Assembly: GCA_004379135.1 (NCBI GenBank)
Contig: NBNI01000004.1
Location: forward strand, 1-64,000
DNA from: Acidimicrobiales bacterium mtb01
GTDB lineage: Bacteria; Actinomycetota; Acidimicrobiia; Acidimicrobiales; Ilumatobacteraceae
Direction: 5' to 3'
Length of the DNA stretch: 64,000 bases
The translations under genes and the position numbers were made by a program. Shown in pieces: positions 30,101-38,304 of this stretch (position 1 is the stretch's first letter; every line of letters starts with the position of its first letter). The notes below the pieces were generated by a model. That model saw nothing but the letters and a program-made list of their open reading frames with translations. It was not told the DNA's origin and did not search any database.

Positions 30101-30284
30101 CTCGCTGACGTCGTCGCCACTTCTCGCCGGTGGAGCCCTTCGGTCGCCATTGCTCCTGGTTCCGCCCTGCGGCGCGGTGCCCGCCACCACCAAGACCGCA
30201 CTCGCAACGGTTACACGGCAGTACGTGATCGGCGGTCCGGGCGCGGTTTGTGACGCGCTGGCTTTGGCTCTCAAGCAGCGCTAG
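27150..30284 (+). CDS. Secreted SpoIID-like / peptidoglycan-binding / SGNH hydrolase / CWB2 fusion protein
   Basis: A 1044-residue exported, wall-attached protein, probably acting on peptidoglycan or its substituents. A signal peptide covers about 1-36 (hydrophobic core, then SAHA-AP). A SpoIID/LytB domain is split: GHGRGLSQWGSYGWA (54-68) and VPVEQYLRGVVPRESP (328-343), whose Glu341 aligns with the SpoIID catalytic Glu, then ALRAQSVAARSYG. Inserted at about 178-250 is a peptidoglycan-binding-like module (DGLFGPMTENSVKAFQ, DGVWGPDTAAA). An SGNH hydrolase domain follows at 548-727: FIGDS (Ser556), GYND (Asn624) and DGVHL (Asp703/His706). Three CWB2 repeats (about 733-1044) end the protein, each with a V-x-G-x-DRY start. 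Substrates of the two catalytic domains are unproven. Start GTG 27150; no clear ribosome-binding site. Confidence 0.88.
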   Translation: MNPRSRLLRLAIGPLVAASGLVSVVMPLGAPSAHAAPSTDHAVVVVLEGQGNGHGRGLSQWGSYGWATAYGKDWTWILDHYYGGTVMGTAAGDQRMTVRLLDLDGAFTSVVAPTGDASVNGVGAYASVTVRLVSGVNQFDAWGSATPICPAPTADLGTATPSTITVPDGPIARGSIDRNAVRQIQVFLTQASAVLGVPAMNPGGTDGLFGPMTENSVKAFQTTMQAQGSFAGLVDGVWGPDTAAAARLVIPQLPVAATGTWAYLGRFPLASNGWGVRIATPSGDLATTSPDTTLGVCQANGSVRHYRGAIVTAYAGGTNTPQRTLNDVPVEQYLRGVVPRESPASWGDAAGGAGINALRAQSVAARSYGLAQNRYTYAKSCDSDSCQVYGGAATRPSATGSASILEDARTDRAIVDSAGVIRVRPDNPTAPVSTEFSSSNGDRTAGGAFTSVDDPGDMIDANPWNRWTRVLDASALAGRYGLSSITGATNENDPLSVNRGWQGMWALQTRLMSGSSSKVVSHATLRSAYDLPSIAFTVRVVKRDVVLVDDFLFIGDSVGESIAARSQTGELPSLLSGVFASSYYDALTNRCTVGACVANQFDGLGVAQNAPGTPDIAIVALGYNDSGSAMAGEIDQVMTALVNRGVRLVGWVNLSERRTSNGSPAYARHNEALRAAAVKWPQLRVLDWNGASSLGSQSRWYSDGVHLTTSGQAQFALWLRDRIIEMVAGIEQTRVFGDDRYLTAVQISSQARSAGAITGGEVVIVNGTGTVDGLAAAGFAGARRAAILLTRADALPADVAAHLQSLNPSRVTVVGGVNAVMPAVLDQIRALVPAAIVERVEGADRYLTAQALARTVFADAPVLYIASGQSQVDALSIAPAAYAQADPLLLSTPLGLDDGTQAAVREWWAANPTGRVVIVGGTSAIGSGLEKQLLFFGIPANKTTRLNGKDRYETSSAAVAWVRSNVTGFASGSIGVASGQSPIDSLTSSPLLAGGALRSPLLLVPPCGAVPATTKTALATVTRQYVIGGPGAVCDALALALKQR

Positions 30285-30287
30285 TCG

Positions 30288-30293
30288 TAGCCT
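30288..30293 (+). promoter_or_regulatory. -10 box TAGCCT for a leaderless start
   Basis: TAGCCT, seven bases (CGCCCGC), then ATG 30301. It begins four bases after the stop of the wall protein, so the SDR gene probably has its own promoter. Confidence 0.5.
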
Positions 30294-30300
30294 CGCCCGC

Positions 30301-31077
30301 ATGGACATCAAGGGAGCAAGTGCAATCGTTACTGGCGGCGCATCCGGAATCGGAGCCGCCACCGCTCGTCTTCTCGCCGCGCGCGGTGCGAAGGTGGTCG
30401 TGGCCGACCTTCAAGAAGACAAGGGCAACGCCGTCGCCAAGGAAATCGGCGGCGCGTTCTGCAAGGTCGACGTCACCAAGACCGACGACATCGTCAACGC
30501 CATCGAGATGGCGAAGTCGATGGGACCGTTGCGCGTGCTCGTGAACTCGGCCGGTATCGGCTGGGCGCAGCGCACCGTGGGCAAGGACGGCTCGTACGAC
30601 TCGGCCGCCAACCTCGACGCGTACAAGAAGGTCATCGCCATCAACCTGGTGGGCACCTTCGACTGCATCCGTCTGGCCGCCACCGCCATGAGCACCACCG
30701 AGCCGCTCGAGTGGGGCGAGCGCGGAGCGATCGTCAACATCGCTTCGGTCGCCGCGTTCGACGGTCAGATCGGTCAGGCCGCGTACTCGTCGTCGAAGGG
30801 CGGCGTCGTGGGCATGACACTTCCCATCGCGCGCGATCTCGCCGCGGTTGGTGTTCGTGTGAACACCGTTGCGCCGGGCCTCATCAACACGCCGATCTAC
30901 GGCGAGGGCCAGGGCAGCGAGCAGTTCAAGGAGAAGTTGCAGACGGGTGTGCTGTTCCCGAATCGCCTCGGCTTCGACACCGAGTTGGCGTCGATGGTCG
31001 TCGAGTGCGTGACCAACAGCTACATGAACGCCGAGACCATTCGCGTCGACGGCGGCATCCGCATGCCACCCAAGTGA
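30301..31077 (+). CDS. SDR family dehydrogenase, 3-hydroxyacyl-CoA dehydrogenase type II-like
   Basis: NAD-dependent short-chain dehydrogenase of 258 residues. The NAD-binding motif TGGASGIG lies at about 11-18, then DVTKTDD, NSAGIGWA, the Ser of NIASVAAFDGQ, and catalytic YSSSK. C-terminal NTVAPGLINTP and the ending DGGIRMPPK are standard. Overall it resembles the HSD10 / 3-hydroxy-2-methylbutyryl-CoA dehydrogenase group (characteristic GIGWAQRT and PLEWGERGAIVNIASVAAF), so a role in beta-oxidation or branched-chain amino-acid breakdown is likely. ATG 30301 replaces a longer frame overlapping the upstream gene. The 3' end faces argJ across a hairpin. Confidence 0.87.
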   Translation: MDIKGASAIVTGGASGIGAATARLLAARGAKVVVADLQEDKGNAVAKEIGGAFCKVDVTKTDDIVNAIEMAKSMGPLRVLVNSAGIGWAQRTVGKDGSYDSAANLDAYKKVIAINLVGTFDCIRLAATAMSTTEPLEWGERGAIVNIASVAAFDGQIGQAAYSSSKGGVVGMTLPIARDLAAVGVRVNTVAPGLINTPIYGEGQGSEQFKEKLQTGVLFPNRLGFDTELASMVVECVTNSYMNAETIRVDGGIRMPPK

Positions 31078-31088
31078 CTTTTCTGGTG

Positions 31089-31138
31089 GATCTGGGTCGT
31101 GAAAATGACCGGAAATGGTCGATTCCGCGACCCAGATC
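31089..31138. terminator. Two-tier hairpin between convergent genes, related to the dispersed element
   Basis: Outer arms GATCTGGGTCG (31089-31099) and CGACCCAGATC (31128-31138) are perfect complements; an inner stem GACC/GGTC (31107-31110 with 31117-31120) closes on GGAAAT. The plan (GGG outer stem, GAAA-containing inner loop, TTTCG/TTCCG before the right arm) matches the elements at 23639 and 45405 although the stem bases differ. Position between two convergent stops fits a bidirectional terminator. Confidence 0.7.
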
Positions 31139-31150
31139 GCCAAGGGTTGG

Positions 31151-32308
31151 TCAGGTTGTGTAGTCGGCGTTGATGCGGACGTAGCCGTCGGTGAGGTCGC
31201 AACCCCACACGGTCGCGTCCGCATCTCCTGTATTCAGGCTCACGTGAATCAGCACGTCGTCGCCCTTCATGTACTCGGCCAGGCGTGCGAGTCCACCGCC
31301 GTCCACCGGTGACGGGTACACCTCCTGCGATCCGAATCGGATGACGACCTTCTCCTGGTCGATGTCGGTGTACTGACTGCACTTGCCCACGGCCATCGCC
31401 ACACGACCCCAATTCGGGTCGGCGCCGTGGATGGCCGTCTTCACGAGCGGCGAGTTGACGATCGACTTGGCGACTGTCTTGGCCTGTTCGGCATCGCGGG
31501 CGCGATCGACGCGCACTTCGATGAGGGTCTCGGCGCCTTCGCCATCACGCGCCACTTGCTTCGTGAGCGAAAGCGCAACGTCGTGGAGCGCCGACTCGAG
31601 AGCGGAATGATCGACCGGGCCGGCCGCGCCGCTCGCCAGGACGATGGCGGTGTCGCTGGTGGAGGTGTCGGTGTCGACCGAGACGCAGTTGAACGTGTGA
31701 TCGATCACGCGCCGCCAGATGGCGTCGAGGGTGGCACCATCGACGGCCGCATCGGTGAACGCCAACGTGATGAGCGTCGCCATATCGGGTTCGATCATGC
31801 CGACACCCTTGGCCACGCCCACCACACGGGCCGACGACCCGGCCACCGTGGCCTCGGCGATCTTGGGCACGGTGTCGGTGGTCATGATTCCGCGCGCGAC
31901 GTCGTCGGCGTTCGAGTCGGGGAGCGGCAACGGCAGGCGACCGAGACCCGTACGAATGCGCTCGATCGGATACACGCGGCCGATCACACCGGTGGACGCG
32001 ATGAGCACGTCGCTCGGCGCACAGCCGAGATGCGACGCGACACCCGCCGCCACTTCGCGCGCGTGCTCGAGCCCGACCGGACCATTGGCCACGTTGGCGT
32101 TCTTGGAGATCACCGCCACGGCGCGGGCCGAACGATCGGCGAGATGCTCGCGGCTCACCAGCACACTCGGTCCGGCGAATCGGCTTCGCGTGAACACTCC
32201 GGCCGCGGCCACGGGTGCGTCGCACGCGACGATCGTGAAGTCCTTCGTGTCGTCCTTGATGCCCACATTGGTGACGAAACTGCGGAAGCCCGCCGGCAAC
32301 GCGACCAT
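31151..32308 (-). CDS. argJ: Bifunctional glutamate N-acetyltransferase / ornithine acetyltransferase
   Basis: Arginine biosynthesis: transfers acetyl from N-acetylornithine to glutamate and, in bifunctional forms, also uses acetyl-CoA. The 385-residue precursor has the self-cleavage site in GMIEPDMATLITLAF, cut between Ala and Thr so that Thr becomes the nucleophile of the beta chain. Other family marks are VNSPLVKTAIHGADPNWGR and the C-terminal GCDLTDGYVRINADYTT. Start ATG 32308 (MVALPAGFRS) is one base beyond the dapD stop; the extra in-frame residues upstream lie inside dapD. It is the last gene of lysS-dapD-argJ. No other arg gene is next to it. Confidence 0.95.
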   Translation of the reverse strand: MVALPAGFRSFVTNVGIKDDTKDFTIVACDAPVAAAGVFTRSRFAGPSVLVSREHLADRSARAVAVISKNANVANGPVGLEHAREVAAGVASHLGCAPSDVLIASTGVIGRVYPIERIRTGLGRLPLPLPDSNADDVARGIMTTDTVPKIAEATVAGSSARVVGVAKGVGMIEPDMATLITLAFTDAAVDGATLDAIWRRVIDHTFNCVSVDTDTSTSDTAIVLASGAAGPVDHSALESALHDVALSLTKQVARDGEGAETLIEVRVDRARDAEQAKTVAKSIVNSPLVKTAIHGADPNWGRVAMAVGKCSQYTDIDQEKVVIRFGSQEVYPSPVDGGGLARLAEYMKGDDVLIHVSLNTGDADATVWGCDLTDGYVRINADYTT

Positions 32309-32309
32309 G

Positions 32310-33236
32310 TCAGTTCTTGTGCAGGGCGGCGTTGAGTCCGCCCCAGTCGCCGGTGCGCTGCACGACTTCAACCGCTCCGGTGATGCTGTTGCGACGGAAC
32401 AGTAGTCCGCTCGCACCCGAGAGTTCGCGACCCTTCACCACACCGCCGTCGGGAAGTTTCACGAGGGTTCCGCCGGTCACGTAGAGCCCGGCCTCCACGA
32501 TGCATTCGTCGCCCAAACTGATGCCGATTCCAGCGTTGGCTCCGAGCAGACAACGCTCGCCGATGCTCACGACTTCCTTGCCGCCGCCCGAGAGCGTGCC
32601 CATGATCGACGCACCGCCGCCGATGTCGCTGCCGTCGCCCACCACGACTCCGGCCGAGATGCGACCTTCCACCATCGATGCGCCGAGCGTACCGGCGTTG
32701 AAGTTGCAGAAACCCTCGTGCATCACGGTGGTGCCGGGGGAGAGGTGCGCGCCGAGGCGCACACGGTCGGTATCGGCGATGCGCACACCGCTCGGCACCA
32801 CGTAGTCGGTCATGCGCGGGAACTTGTCGAGGCCGTGCACCGTGAGGATGCGGCCGCTGTTGCGCTCCTGCCATCGGACTTCTTCCACGCGATCGGGAAG
32901 GATCGGGCCGAGGTTGGTCCACGCGACGTTGGTGAGCAATCCGAAGGCGCCGTCGAGATTGAGCGACCGCGGCTTGGCCAGGCGATGCGAAAGCAGTTGC
33001 AGACGCAGGTAAACGTCGACGGCATCGGCCGGCGCCGCGTCGGTGTCGACGGTGACGGTTTCGGACGTGACGCTCACGGCGCGCAGCGCGTGCACCTGGC
33101 GATCGGCGGCACGAGAGTTCGTCGGCGCCGACTCGCCCCACCCGAGCGTGTGGAACCAGGCGTCGAGGATCTGGCCGTCGTTGCTCGATCCGTCGGCGAC
33201 GCGGGTGACGAGAGCATGACCCCAAGCGGTGGGCAT
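32310..33236 (-). CDS. dapD: Tetrahydrodipicolinate N-succinyltransferase
   Basis: Succinylates tetrahydrodipicolinate in the lysine/meso-diaminopimelate pathway, feeding both protein and peptidoglycan synthesis. At 308 residues it is of the long actinobacterial type. The C-terminal half is a left-handed beta-helix with hexapeptide repeats ([59 protein letters not shown]). Start ATG 33236 follows a strong AAAGGAG Shine-Dalgarno six bases upstream in the 29-base gap after lysS. The pairing of lysine biosynthesis with lysyl-tRNA synthetase in one operon is functionally coherent. Confidence 0.95.
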   Translation of the reverse strand: MPTAWGHALVTRVADGSSNDGQILDAWFHTLGWGESAPTNSRAADRQVHALRAVSVTSETVTVDTDAAPADAVDVYLRLQLLSHRLAKPRSLNLDGAFGLLTNVAWTNLGPILPDRVEEVRWQERNSGRILTVHGLDKFPRMTDYVVPSGVRIADTDRVRLGAHLSPGTTVMHEGFCNFNAGTLGASMVEGRISAGVVVGDGSDIGGGASIMGTLSGGGKEVVSIGERCLLGANAGIGISLGDECIVEAGLYVTGGTLVKLPDGGVVKGRELSGASGLLFRRNSITGAVEVVQRTGDWGGLNAALHKN

Positions 33237-33265
33237 CGGAGCTCCTTTCGTACGAGAGGTGGTGA

Positions 33266-34867
33266 CTAGAAGACTTCGGGGCGAAGGGTCGGGAAGAGGA
33301 TGACTTCCTTGATGGACGTGACGCCGGCCAACAACATGGCGAGGCGATCCATACCGATTCCGAGACCGCCGGTGGGCGGCATGCCGTATTCGAGGGCGCG
33401 CAGGTAGTCCTCATCGACTGTTCCGCGCTCGGCATCGCCGGCGTCCTTGGCCGCCTGCTCCTCCTCGAATCGCGCGCGCTGCTCGACCGGATCGTTGAGC
33501 TCGGAGTAGCCGTTGGCGAGTTCGCGCGTGCCCACGAACAACTCGAAGCGCTCGGTGAGATGCGGGTCGTTGCGGTCGGCTCGGGCCAACGGCGAGATTT
33601 CGACGGGATGGCCCGTGACGAACGTGGGCTCGATCAACGACGTCTCGGCCAACGCTTCGAAGATCTCCTCGATGATCTTGCCCGAACCCCAACGGGCCTC
33701 GCAGCGCACGCCGTGCTTGTCGGCCAGCGCGCGTAGTTGCTCGACCGGTTGCGACGGGTGCACTTCGACGCCCGTCTTCTCGGCCACCAGATCGATCATG
33801 CGGGCCTTGCGCCACGGCTTGGCCAGATCGACGTGGTGCGCGTTGCCTTCATGGTCGAAGATGTCGACCTCGGTGGTGCCGATCGAGTCGCGCGCGGCTT
33901 GGACGATCAATTCCTCGGTGATGTTCATGACCTCGGAGTAGTCGCCGAAGGCCTGGTAGAGCTCCATCATCGTGAACTCGGGGTTGTGACGAGTGCTGAT
34001 CCCCTCGTTGCGGAACACGCGACCGATCTCGAACACGCGCTCCATGCCGCCGACGATGAGTCGCTTGAGGTGCAATTCGAGAGCGATGCGCAGATACAGC
34101 TGCATGTCGAGCGCGTTGTGGTGCGTGAGGAACGGGCGGGCGTGGGCGCCGCCGGCCTCCACGTGGAGCACCGGAGTCTCGACTTCGATGAATCCCTTGC
34201 CGGCCAACGTACGACGGAACGACGAGATCACGGCGTGGCGAACCTGGAAGGCGCGACGAGCCTCGTCGTTGACGATGAGGTCGGCGTAGCGCTGGCGGAA
34301 GCGGGTGTCGACATCGGACAAACCGCGCCACTTGTCGGGCATCGGGCGGACGGCCTTGGCGAGCAACTGCAGCGATTCGACCTTCACCGACAGCTCGCCC
34401 TTGCGCGTGGTCATGATCGTGCCGCGCACACCGACCCAGTCGCCCAGATCAAGCCGGCCTATGTCGGTGAACGCGTCGTCGCCCACCACGGCCTTCGACA
34501 CGAACAATTGGATGTCGTCGTCGCGATCGCGCACGGTGGCGAAGATGAGCTTGCCCTGTTCGCGCTTCAGCATGACGCGGCCGGCGATGGCCACCGCGTG
34601 TTCGGTTTCGGTGCCGGGTTCGAGTGCGCCCCATGTGGCGCGTGCCTCACTGAGCGTGTACGTGCGATCGAAGCGGTACGGGTACGGCTCGACACCGGCC
34701 GCCCGCATCTCGGCCAGACGATCGAGACGGCGGGCCTTTTCGGCGGCGAGTCCGCTACCCGACAGTTCGGACGAATCGGACGGCTGTGCCGAATCGTCGG
34801 TCGGGTTCGGATCGTTGCTCACGAACAGGAAACCGTAGTTCGTTTCGTCACGCGGCGAGATGTTCAT
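33266..34867 (-). CDS. lysS: Lysine--tRNA ligase, class II
   Basis: Charges tRNA-Lys. About 533 residues: an OB-fold anticodon-binding domain ([20 protein letters not shown]) followed by the class II core with motif 1 ([20 protein letters not shown]), motif 2 ([19 protein letters not shown]) and motif 3 ([15 protein letters not shown]). The last residues FPTLRPEVF are typical of the bacterial enzyme. The start is uncertain: ATG 34867 has AGGG just upstream; GTG 34822 ([10 protein letters not shown]) would be 15 residues shorter. The longer frame overlaps the divergent lpdA. First gene of lysS-dapD-argJ. Confidence 0.94.
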   Translation of the reverse strand: MNISPRDETNYGFLFVSNDPNPTDDSAQPSDSSELSGSGLAAEKARRLDRLAEMRAAGVEPYPYRFDRTYTLSEARATWGALEPGTETEHAVAIAGRVMLKREQGKLIFATVRDRDDDIQLFVSKAVVGDDAFTDIGRLDLGDWVGVRGTIMTTRKGELSVKVESLQLLAKAVRPMPDKWRGLSDVDTRFRQRYADLIVNDEARRAFQVRHAVISSFRRTLAGKGFIEVETPVLHVEAGGAHARPFLTHHNALDMQLYLRIALELHLKRLIVGGMERVFEIGRVFRNEGISTRHNPEFTMMELYQAFGDYSEVMNITEELIVQAARDSIGTTEVDIFDHEGNAHHVDLAKPWRKARMIDLVAEKTGVEVHPSQPVEQLRALADKHGVRCEARWGSGKIIEEIFEALAETSLIEPTFVTGHPVEISPLARADRNDPHLTERFELFVGTRELANGYSELNDPVEQRARFEEEQAAKDAGDAERGTVDEDYLRALEYGMPPTGGLGIGMDRLAMLLAGVTSIKEVILFPTLRPEVF

Positions 34868-34903
34868 TCGCCCTGGTGACGCCGGAAATCGGCGCCCGAT
34901 CGT

Positions 34904-34909
34904 TAGCCT
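34904..34909 (+). promoter_or_regulatory. -10 box TAGCCT for a leaderless start
   Basis: TAGCCT, seven bases (TGAGGCC), then ATG 34917; lies in the 49-base lysS/lpdA divergent gap. A GAGG is present but only two bases from the ATG, too close for a normal Shine-Dalgarno. Confidence 0.5.
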
Positions 34910-34916
34910 TGAGGCC

Positions 34917-36290
34917 ATGGCCGTGCGGTTCCTGATCATCGGTGGTGGACCGGCAGGCAACACCGCCGCCACCTTCGCCGCCCGTCTCGGCGCCGACGTC
35001 ACGATGGTCGAGCGCGACGTCGTGGGCGGGGCGGCCCATCTGCTCGATTGCATCCCGTCCAAGACGATGATCGCCACCGGCGGTGCGATGTCGTTCAGCC
35101 GTCGTCTGCACGGCATGGGCCTCGAGGACGTCGAGCCAGAGATCGACGTCGATGCTCTCACCGAGCGCATCGAAGGCATCAAGACGCACCTCGGCAACAA
35201 CACCACGCAGCTCCTGCAGAGCCAGGGTGTGAAGATCGTTCGTGGTTCGGCTCGTTTCAAGAGCCCTACGTCCGTGGTGGTCGACCAGGTGGAGAACGGC
35301 AAGACCGCCAGCCGAACCATCGAGTTCGACGCCTGCCTCATCGCCACTGGTTCGCGGCCGCGCATCCCCGACTGGGTGCAACCCGACGGCGAGCGAATCC
35401 TCACCACGCGCGAGTGCTATCCGCCGCGGGTGTTCCCGAAGAGCGTGTGCGTGATCGGCTCGGGTGTGACGGGTGTGGAGTTCGTGCACATGTTCTCGTC
35501 GTTCGGCGCCAAGGTCACGCTGGTCGTCAGCCGTCAGCAGGTGCTGCCGGGCAAGGACCCCGAAGTGGCGGCCGTGCTCGAGGACGACTTCCTTCGACGC
35601 GGCGTCTCGCTGCTCAAGGGTGCGCGGGCCAAGTCGATCACGCGTGAGGGGGAAGAAGTGGTGGTGCGCTGCGACGATGGCCGCGAGGTGCGCGCGTCGC
35701 ACGCGGTGCTGGCCATCGGTTCGGTTCCCAACAGCGACGGACTCGACCTCGAGGCCGCGGGTGTGATGCCCGACAAGAACGGCTTCATCTCCATCAACCA
35801 CCACTGCATCACGAACGTCGAGCACATCTACGCGGCCGGCGACGTGAGCGGCAAACTCCCGTTGTCGTCGGTGGCGTCGATGCAGGGTCGCAAGGTGGCA
35901 GAGCACGTGATGGGCTTGCACACGCGCGAGCACCGCCATCTCGATTACGACAAGGCCGCGTCGGCCATCTTCACCGAACCCGAGATCGCCGACGTTGGTC
36001 TGGCCGAAGCCGAAGCGTTCGCGTCGGGTCGCAAAATCCGTGTGACGAAGGTGCCGTTCTCGGCCACACCGAAGGCGCTCATCAACAATGATTCGCGCGG
36101 TTTCGTGAAGATCATCTCCGACCCCGCCACCGGTGTGGTGCTGGGTGGTTCGATCGTGGGCCGTCATGCCGCCGAGCTCATCAGCGTGATCGCGCTCGCG
36201 GTCACCGCCAACCTGAAAGTGACCGACATCGTGGAGAGTCTGCTCGTGCACCCCGCTCTGTCCGAGGCGTTGGCCGAGGCCGCCGAATGA
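34917..36290 (+). CDS. lpdA: LpdA-type flavoprotein NAD(P)H dehydrogenase (lipoamide dehydrogenase-like, disulfide incomplete)
   Basis: A 457-residue FAD protein of the pyridine nucleotide-disulfide oxidoreductase family. FAD motif FLIIGGGPAGNTAA (about 5-18), NAD motif VIGSGVTGVEF (about 180), and EHIYAAGDVSGKLPL before the dimer domain. At the redox-active site it reads VGGAAHLLDCIPSK: only the second Cys is present, where true lipoamide dehydrogenases have CxxxxC. The mycobacterial LpdA (Rv3303c) shows the same replacement and acts as an NAD(P)H:quinone reductase, so that activity is more likely than an E3 role. ATG 34917 is in frame with ATG 34860, which I reject because it lies within the divergent lysS 5' region. 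The stop overlaps the RDD gene start. Confidence 0.87.
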   Translation: MAVRFLIIGGGPAGNTAATFAARLGADVTMVERDVVGGAAHLLDCIPSKTMIATGGAMSFSRRLHGMGLEDVEPEIDVDALTERIEGIKTHLGNNTTQLLQSQGVKIVRGSARFKSPTSVVVDQVENGKTASRTIEFDACLIATGSRPRIPDWVQPDGERILTTRECYPPRVFPKSVCVIGSGVTGVEFVHMFSSFGAKVTLVVSRQQVLPGKDPEVAAVLEDDFLRRGVSLLKGARAKSITREGEEVVVRCDDGREVRASHAVLAIGSVPNSDGLDLEAAGVMPDKNGFISINHHCITNVEHIYAAGDVSGKLPLSSVASMQGRKVAEHVMGLHTREHRHLDYDKAASAIFTEPEIADVGLAEAEAFASGRKIRVTKVPFSATPKALINNDSRGFVKIISDPATGVVLGGSIVGRHAAELISVIALAVTANLKVTDIVESLLVHPALSEALAEAAE

Positions 36291-36757
36291 GCGACATCCC
36301 GCCGCCCCCGCCCGGTTCGCCGACCGCCGATCGCCTCGCGTCGGTGGGGCAGCGCGCGATCGCCCAGGTGATCGACGGCCTCATCATCGGCGTGCCGCTG
36401 TTCATCGTCACGGCCTCGATCGGTGGCGACATCACCGACCGTAACAACGACAACTTGTTGTGGCTCACGGTGCTGTGGCTCGGCGTGAGCCTCGTGTACA
36501 ACACGGCGTTCGTCGCCAGCACGGGCGCGACCCTCGGCAAGCGCATCATGAAGTTGCGCGTGGTCAACCGCGTCGATGGTTCACCGGTCGCGTTGTCGTA
36601 CTCAGCGGTTCGTGCCCTCGTGCCTACGGTGGCCGGTCTGATCCCGGTGATCGGGTTCGCCCTCAACATCGCGGTCTACGTCCGGGCGATCTTCCACCCA
36701 TATCGCCAAGGCCTGCACGACGCCGCCGCCGGCACGATCGTCGTTCGTCGAGACTGA
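36287..36757 (+). CDS. RDD family membrane protein
   Basis: Small integral membrane protein of 156 residues. A Pro-rich N-terminus (IPPPPPGSPTADR) precedes the RDD pattern in RAIAQVIDGLIIGVPLFI (Arg, then Asp within the first helix). Three further hydrophobic stretches follow, and TLGKRIMKLRVVNRVDG is the usual cytoplasmic loop. Function of the family is unsettled; some members affect ion transport or envelope stress. ATG 36287 overlaps the lpdA stop as ATGA, so the two are co-translated. Confidence 0.85.
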   Translation: MSDIPPPPPGSPTADRLASVGQRAIAQVIDGLIIGVPLFIVTASIGGDITDRNNDNLLWLTVLWLGVSLVYNTAFVASTGATLGKRIMKLRVVNRVDGSPVALSYSAVRALVPTVAGLIPVIGFALNIAVYVRAIFHPYRQGLHDAAAGTIVVRRD

Positions 36758-36813
36758 ATTCTTGACTGTTAGCGTTCAATTCCGGACGGTAGAGCCCGTC
36801 ACGGGGGAGAAGC

Positions 36814-38304
36814 GTGGGGACTTGGCGGCAAATCATGCAAGCGCGTGCGCTCGCGCCGGTCGTCTTCGCTTTGAGCCTTCTTTTGCTCGGGACGGCGTGG
36901 GCTCTCTCGTCGCCGGTTGGCTCGAGTCCGGACGACGACTTCCACTTGCCGAGTATCTGGTGCTCTCCGACGGCACCGAACGACCTGTGTCGCGACCTCG
37001 GCCCATCTTCCCGTGACGGCTTCAAAAGAGTCGAAGTCGTGGCATCTCTCGGTCCCGAAGTGGCTTGCTTTCGGTATCAGATGTTCGAGTCGGCCGCTTG
37101 CCAGGATCTGCAAACGACCGACCTCGTCGAAACCACGGCGAATGACGATCTGTATCCGGGTGGCTACTACTTCCTGATGGGGTCACTCGCCCGCGAAGGA
37201 ATCGCACAGAGTGTGGTTCTCATGCGGCTGTTCAACTTTGCGTTGTGCATGGCCATGCTCGTTCTGTCCGTTTTTCTCGCCCCCACCCGGATCCGCCGAT
37301 CGGCGGCGGTGGCGCTCGTCGTCACGTCGGTTCCGATGACCTTGTTCTTGTTCTCGTCCACCAACCCGAGTGGCATGGTGATTTCCTCGACATCGGTGGT
37401 GTGGATCTTGATGCATGCACTTCTCGAACCGGCGGGAAGACGTGCTCGGGCCTTGCAGGTCGGACTGCTCGTGTTGGCGGCCACCCTGGCTCTGACCAGT
37501 CGTTCGGACGCTGGAGTCTTCCTCGTCGTCGCAGCCGTGTCGGTGGCCTTCTCCCAACCACGCTCGAAGATCAAGGAAGTGATGTCGCATCGCGTCGTGG
37601 TGGCTCTGGTGGCGGCCTCGGCGGTCTTCATTGCGCTCGCACTCGTCTCGCGCTTCCCCGATGCGGGGATCGGCATCGGAATGCAGAAGGTCGACTACGA
37701 CCGAACGTTGGCCGAGGTTTTCTTCTACAACTTCATCAATCTTCCCCTGATGTGGACGGGCGGACTCGGTGGTCAGGGCCTGGGCTGGCTCGACACCCCG
37801 CTTCCACTCGTGGTCACATTCGTCGCGGTACCGCTCGTCGTCGTCTTGATCACGCTCGGCTATCGCGATGCTTCGACGGAAGGACGTCGCAGCGTCGCGT
37901 GGATTCTCGCCATGCTCGCGGTGATTCCGTTCTACGTGATGGCGATCGATCGAAGCCTGGTGGGCGAAATCTTTCAGGCGCGTTACTTGTTGCCACTCCT
38001 ACCCATCGCGGTGATGTGTGCCCTCGCGTCGACGCGATTCTCGAGGGGTGAGATTTCGATCGGTTCGGCGGGGATCTTCGCGGTGGTCGCGCTGAGCGTT
38101 GCGCAAGCTGCAGCTCTTCATGCGAACATGCGCCGATACGTGACCGGAGTGGAAGTTCGAGTCCTCGACCTCGATTCCGGGCGCGAATGGTGGTGGCCGT
38201 GGGGACCGTCAGCGAACTTGGTTTTGGTGATGGGAACGGCCGGATTCGCCATCGCCGCCTGGCAGATCTCCCGGTGGGTCGACCGCTCGGGTGTTATGCG
38301 ATGA
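36814..38304 (+). CDS. DUF2142-like polytopic membrane protein
   Basis: A 496-residue membrane protein with about 11 hydrophobic segments. The outer loop SPVGSSPDDDFHLPSIWC and the segment FSSTNPSGMVISSTSVVW correspond in position and sequence to FASPDEPTHIARAQG and TSTVNPSGITVAFSA of the DUF2142 protein at 11674, so the two are distant paralogues. Start GTG 36814 is set by a strong GGGGGAG Shine-Dalgarno five bases upstream; ATG 36835 is the alternative. A possible -35 TTGACT lies at 36762. It is isolated from other glycan genes and overlaps the convergent carboxylase by 11 bases. Likely envelope glycan assembly; not proven. Confidence 0.7.
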   Translation: MGTWRQIMQARALAPVVFALSLLLLGTAWALSSPVGSSPDDDFHLPSIWCSPTAPNDLCRDLGPSSRDGFKRVEVVASLGPEVACFRYQMFESAACQDLQTTDLVETTANDDLYPGGYYFLMGSLAREGIAQSVVLMRLFNFALCMAMLVLSVFLAPTRIRRSAAVALVVTSVPMTLFLFSSTNPSGMVISSTSVVWILMHALLEPAGRRARALQVGLLVLAATLALTSRSDAGVFLVVAAVSVAFSQPRSKIKEVMSHRVVVALVAASAVFIALALVSRFPDAGIGIGMQKVDYDRTLAEVFFYNFINLPLMWTGGLGGQGLGWLDTPLPLVVTFVAVPLVVVLITLGYRDASTEGRRSVAWILAMLAVIPFYVMAIDRSLVGEIFQARYLLPLLPIAVMCALASTRFSRGEISIGSAGIFAVVALSVAQAAALHANMRRYVTGVEVRVLDLDSGREWWWPWGPSANLVLVMGTAGFAIAAWQISRWVDRSGVMR

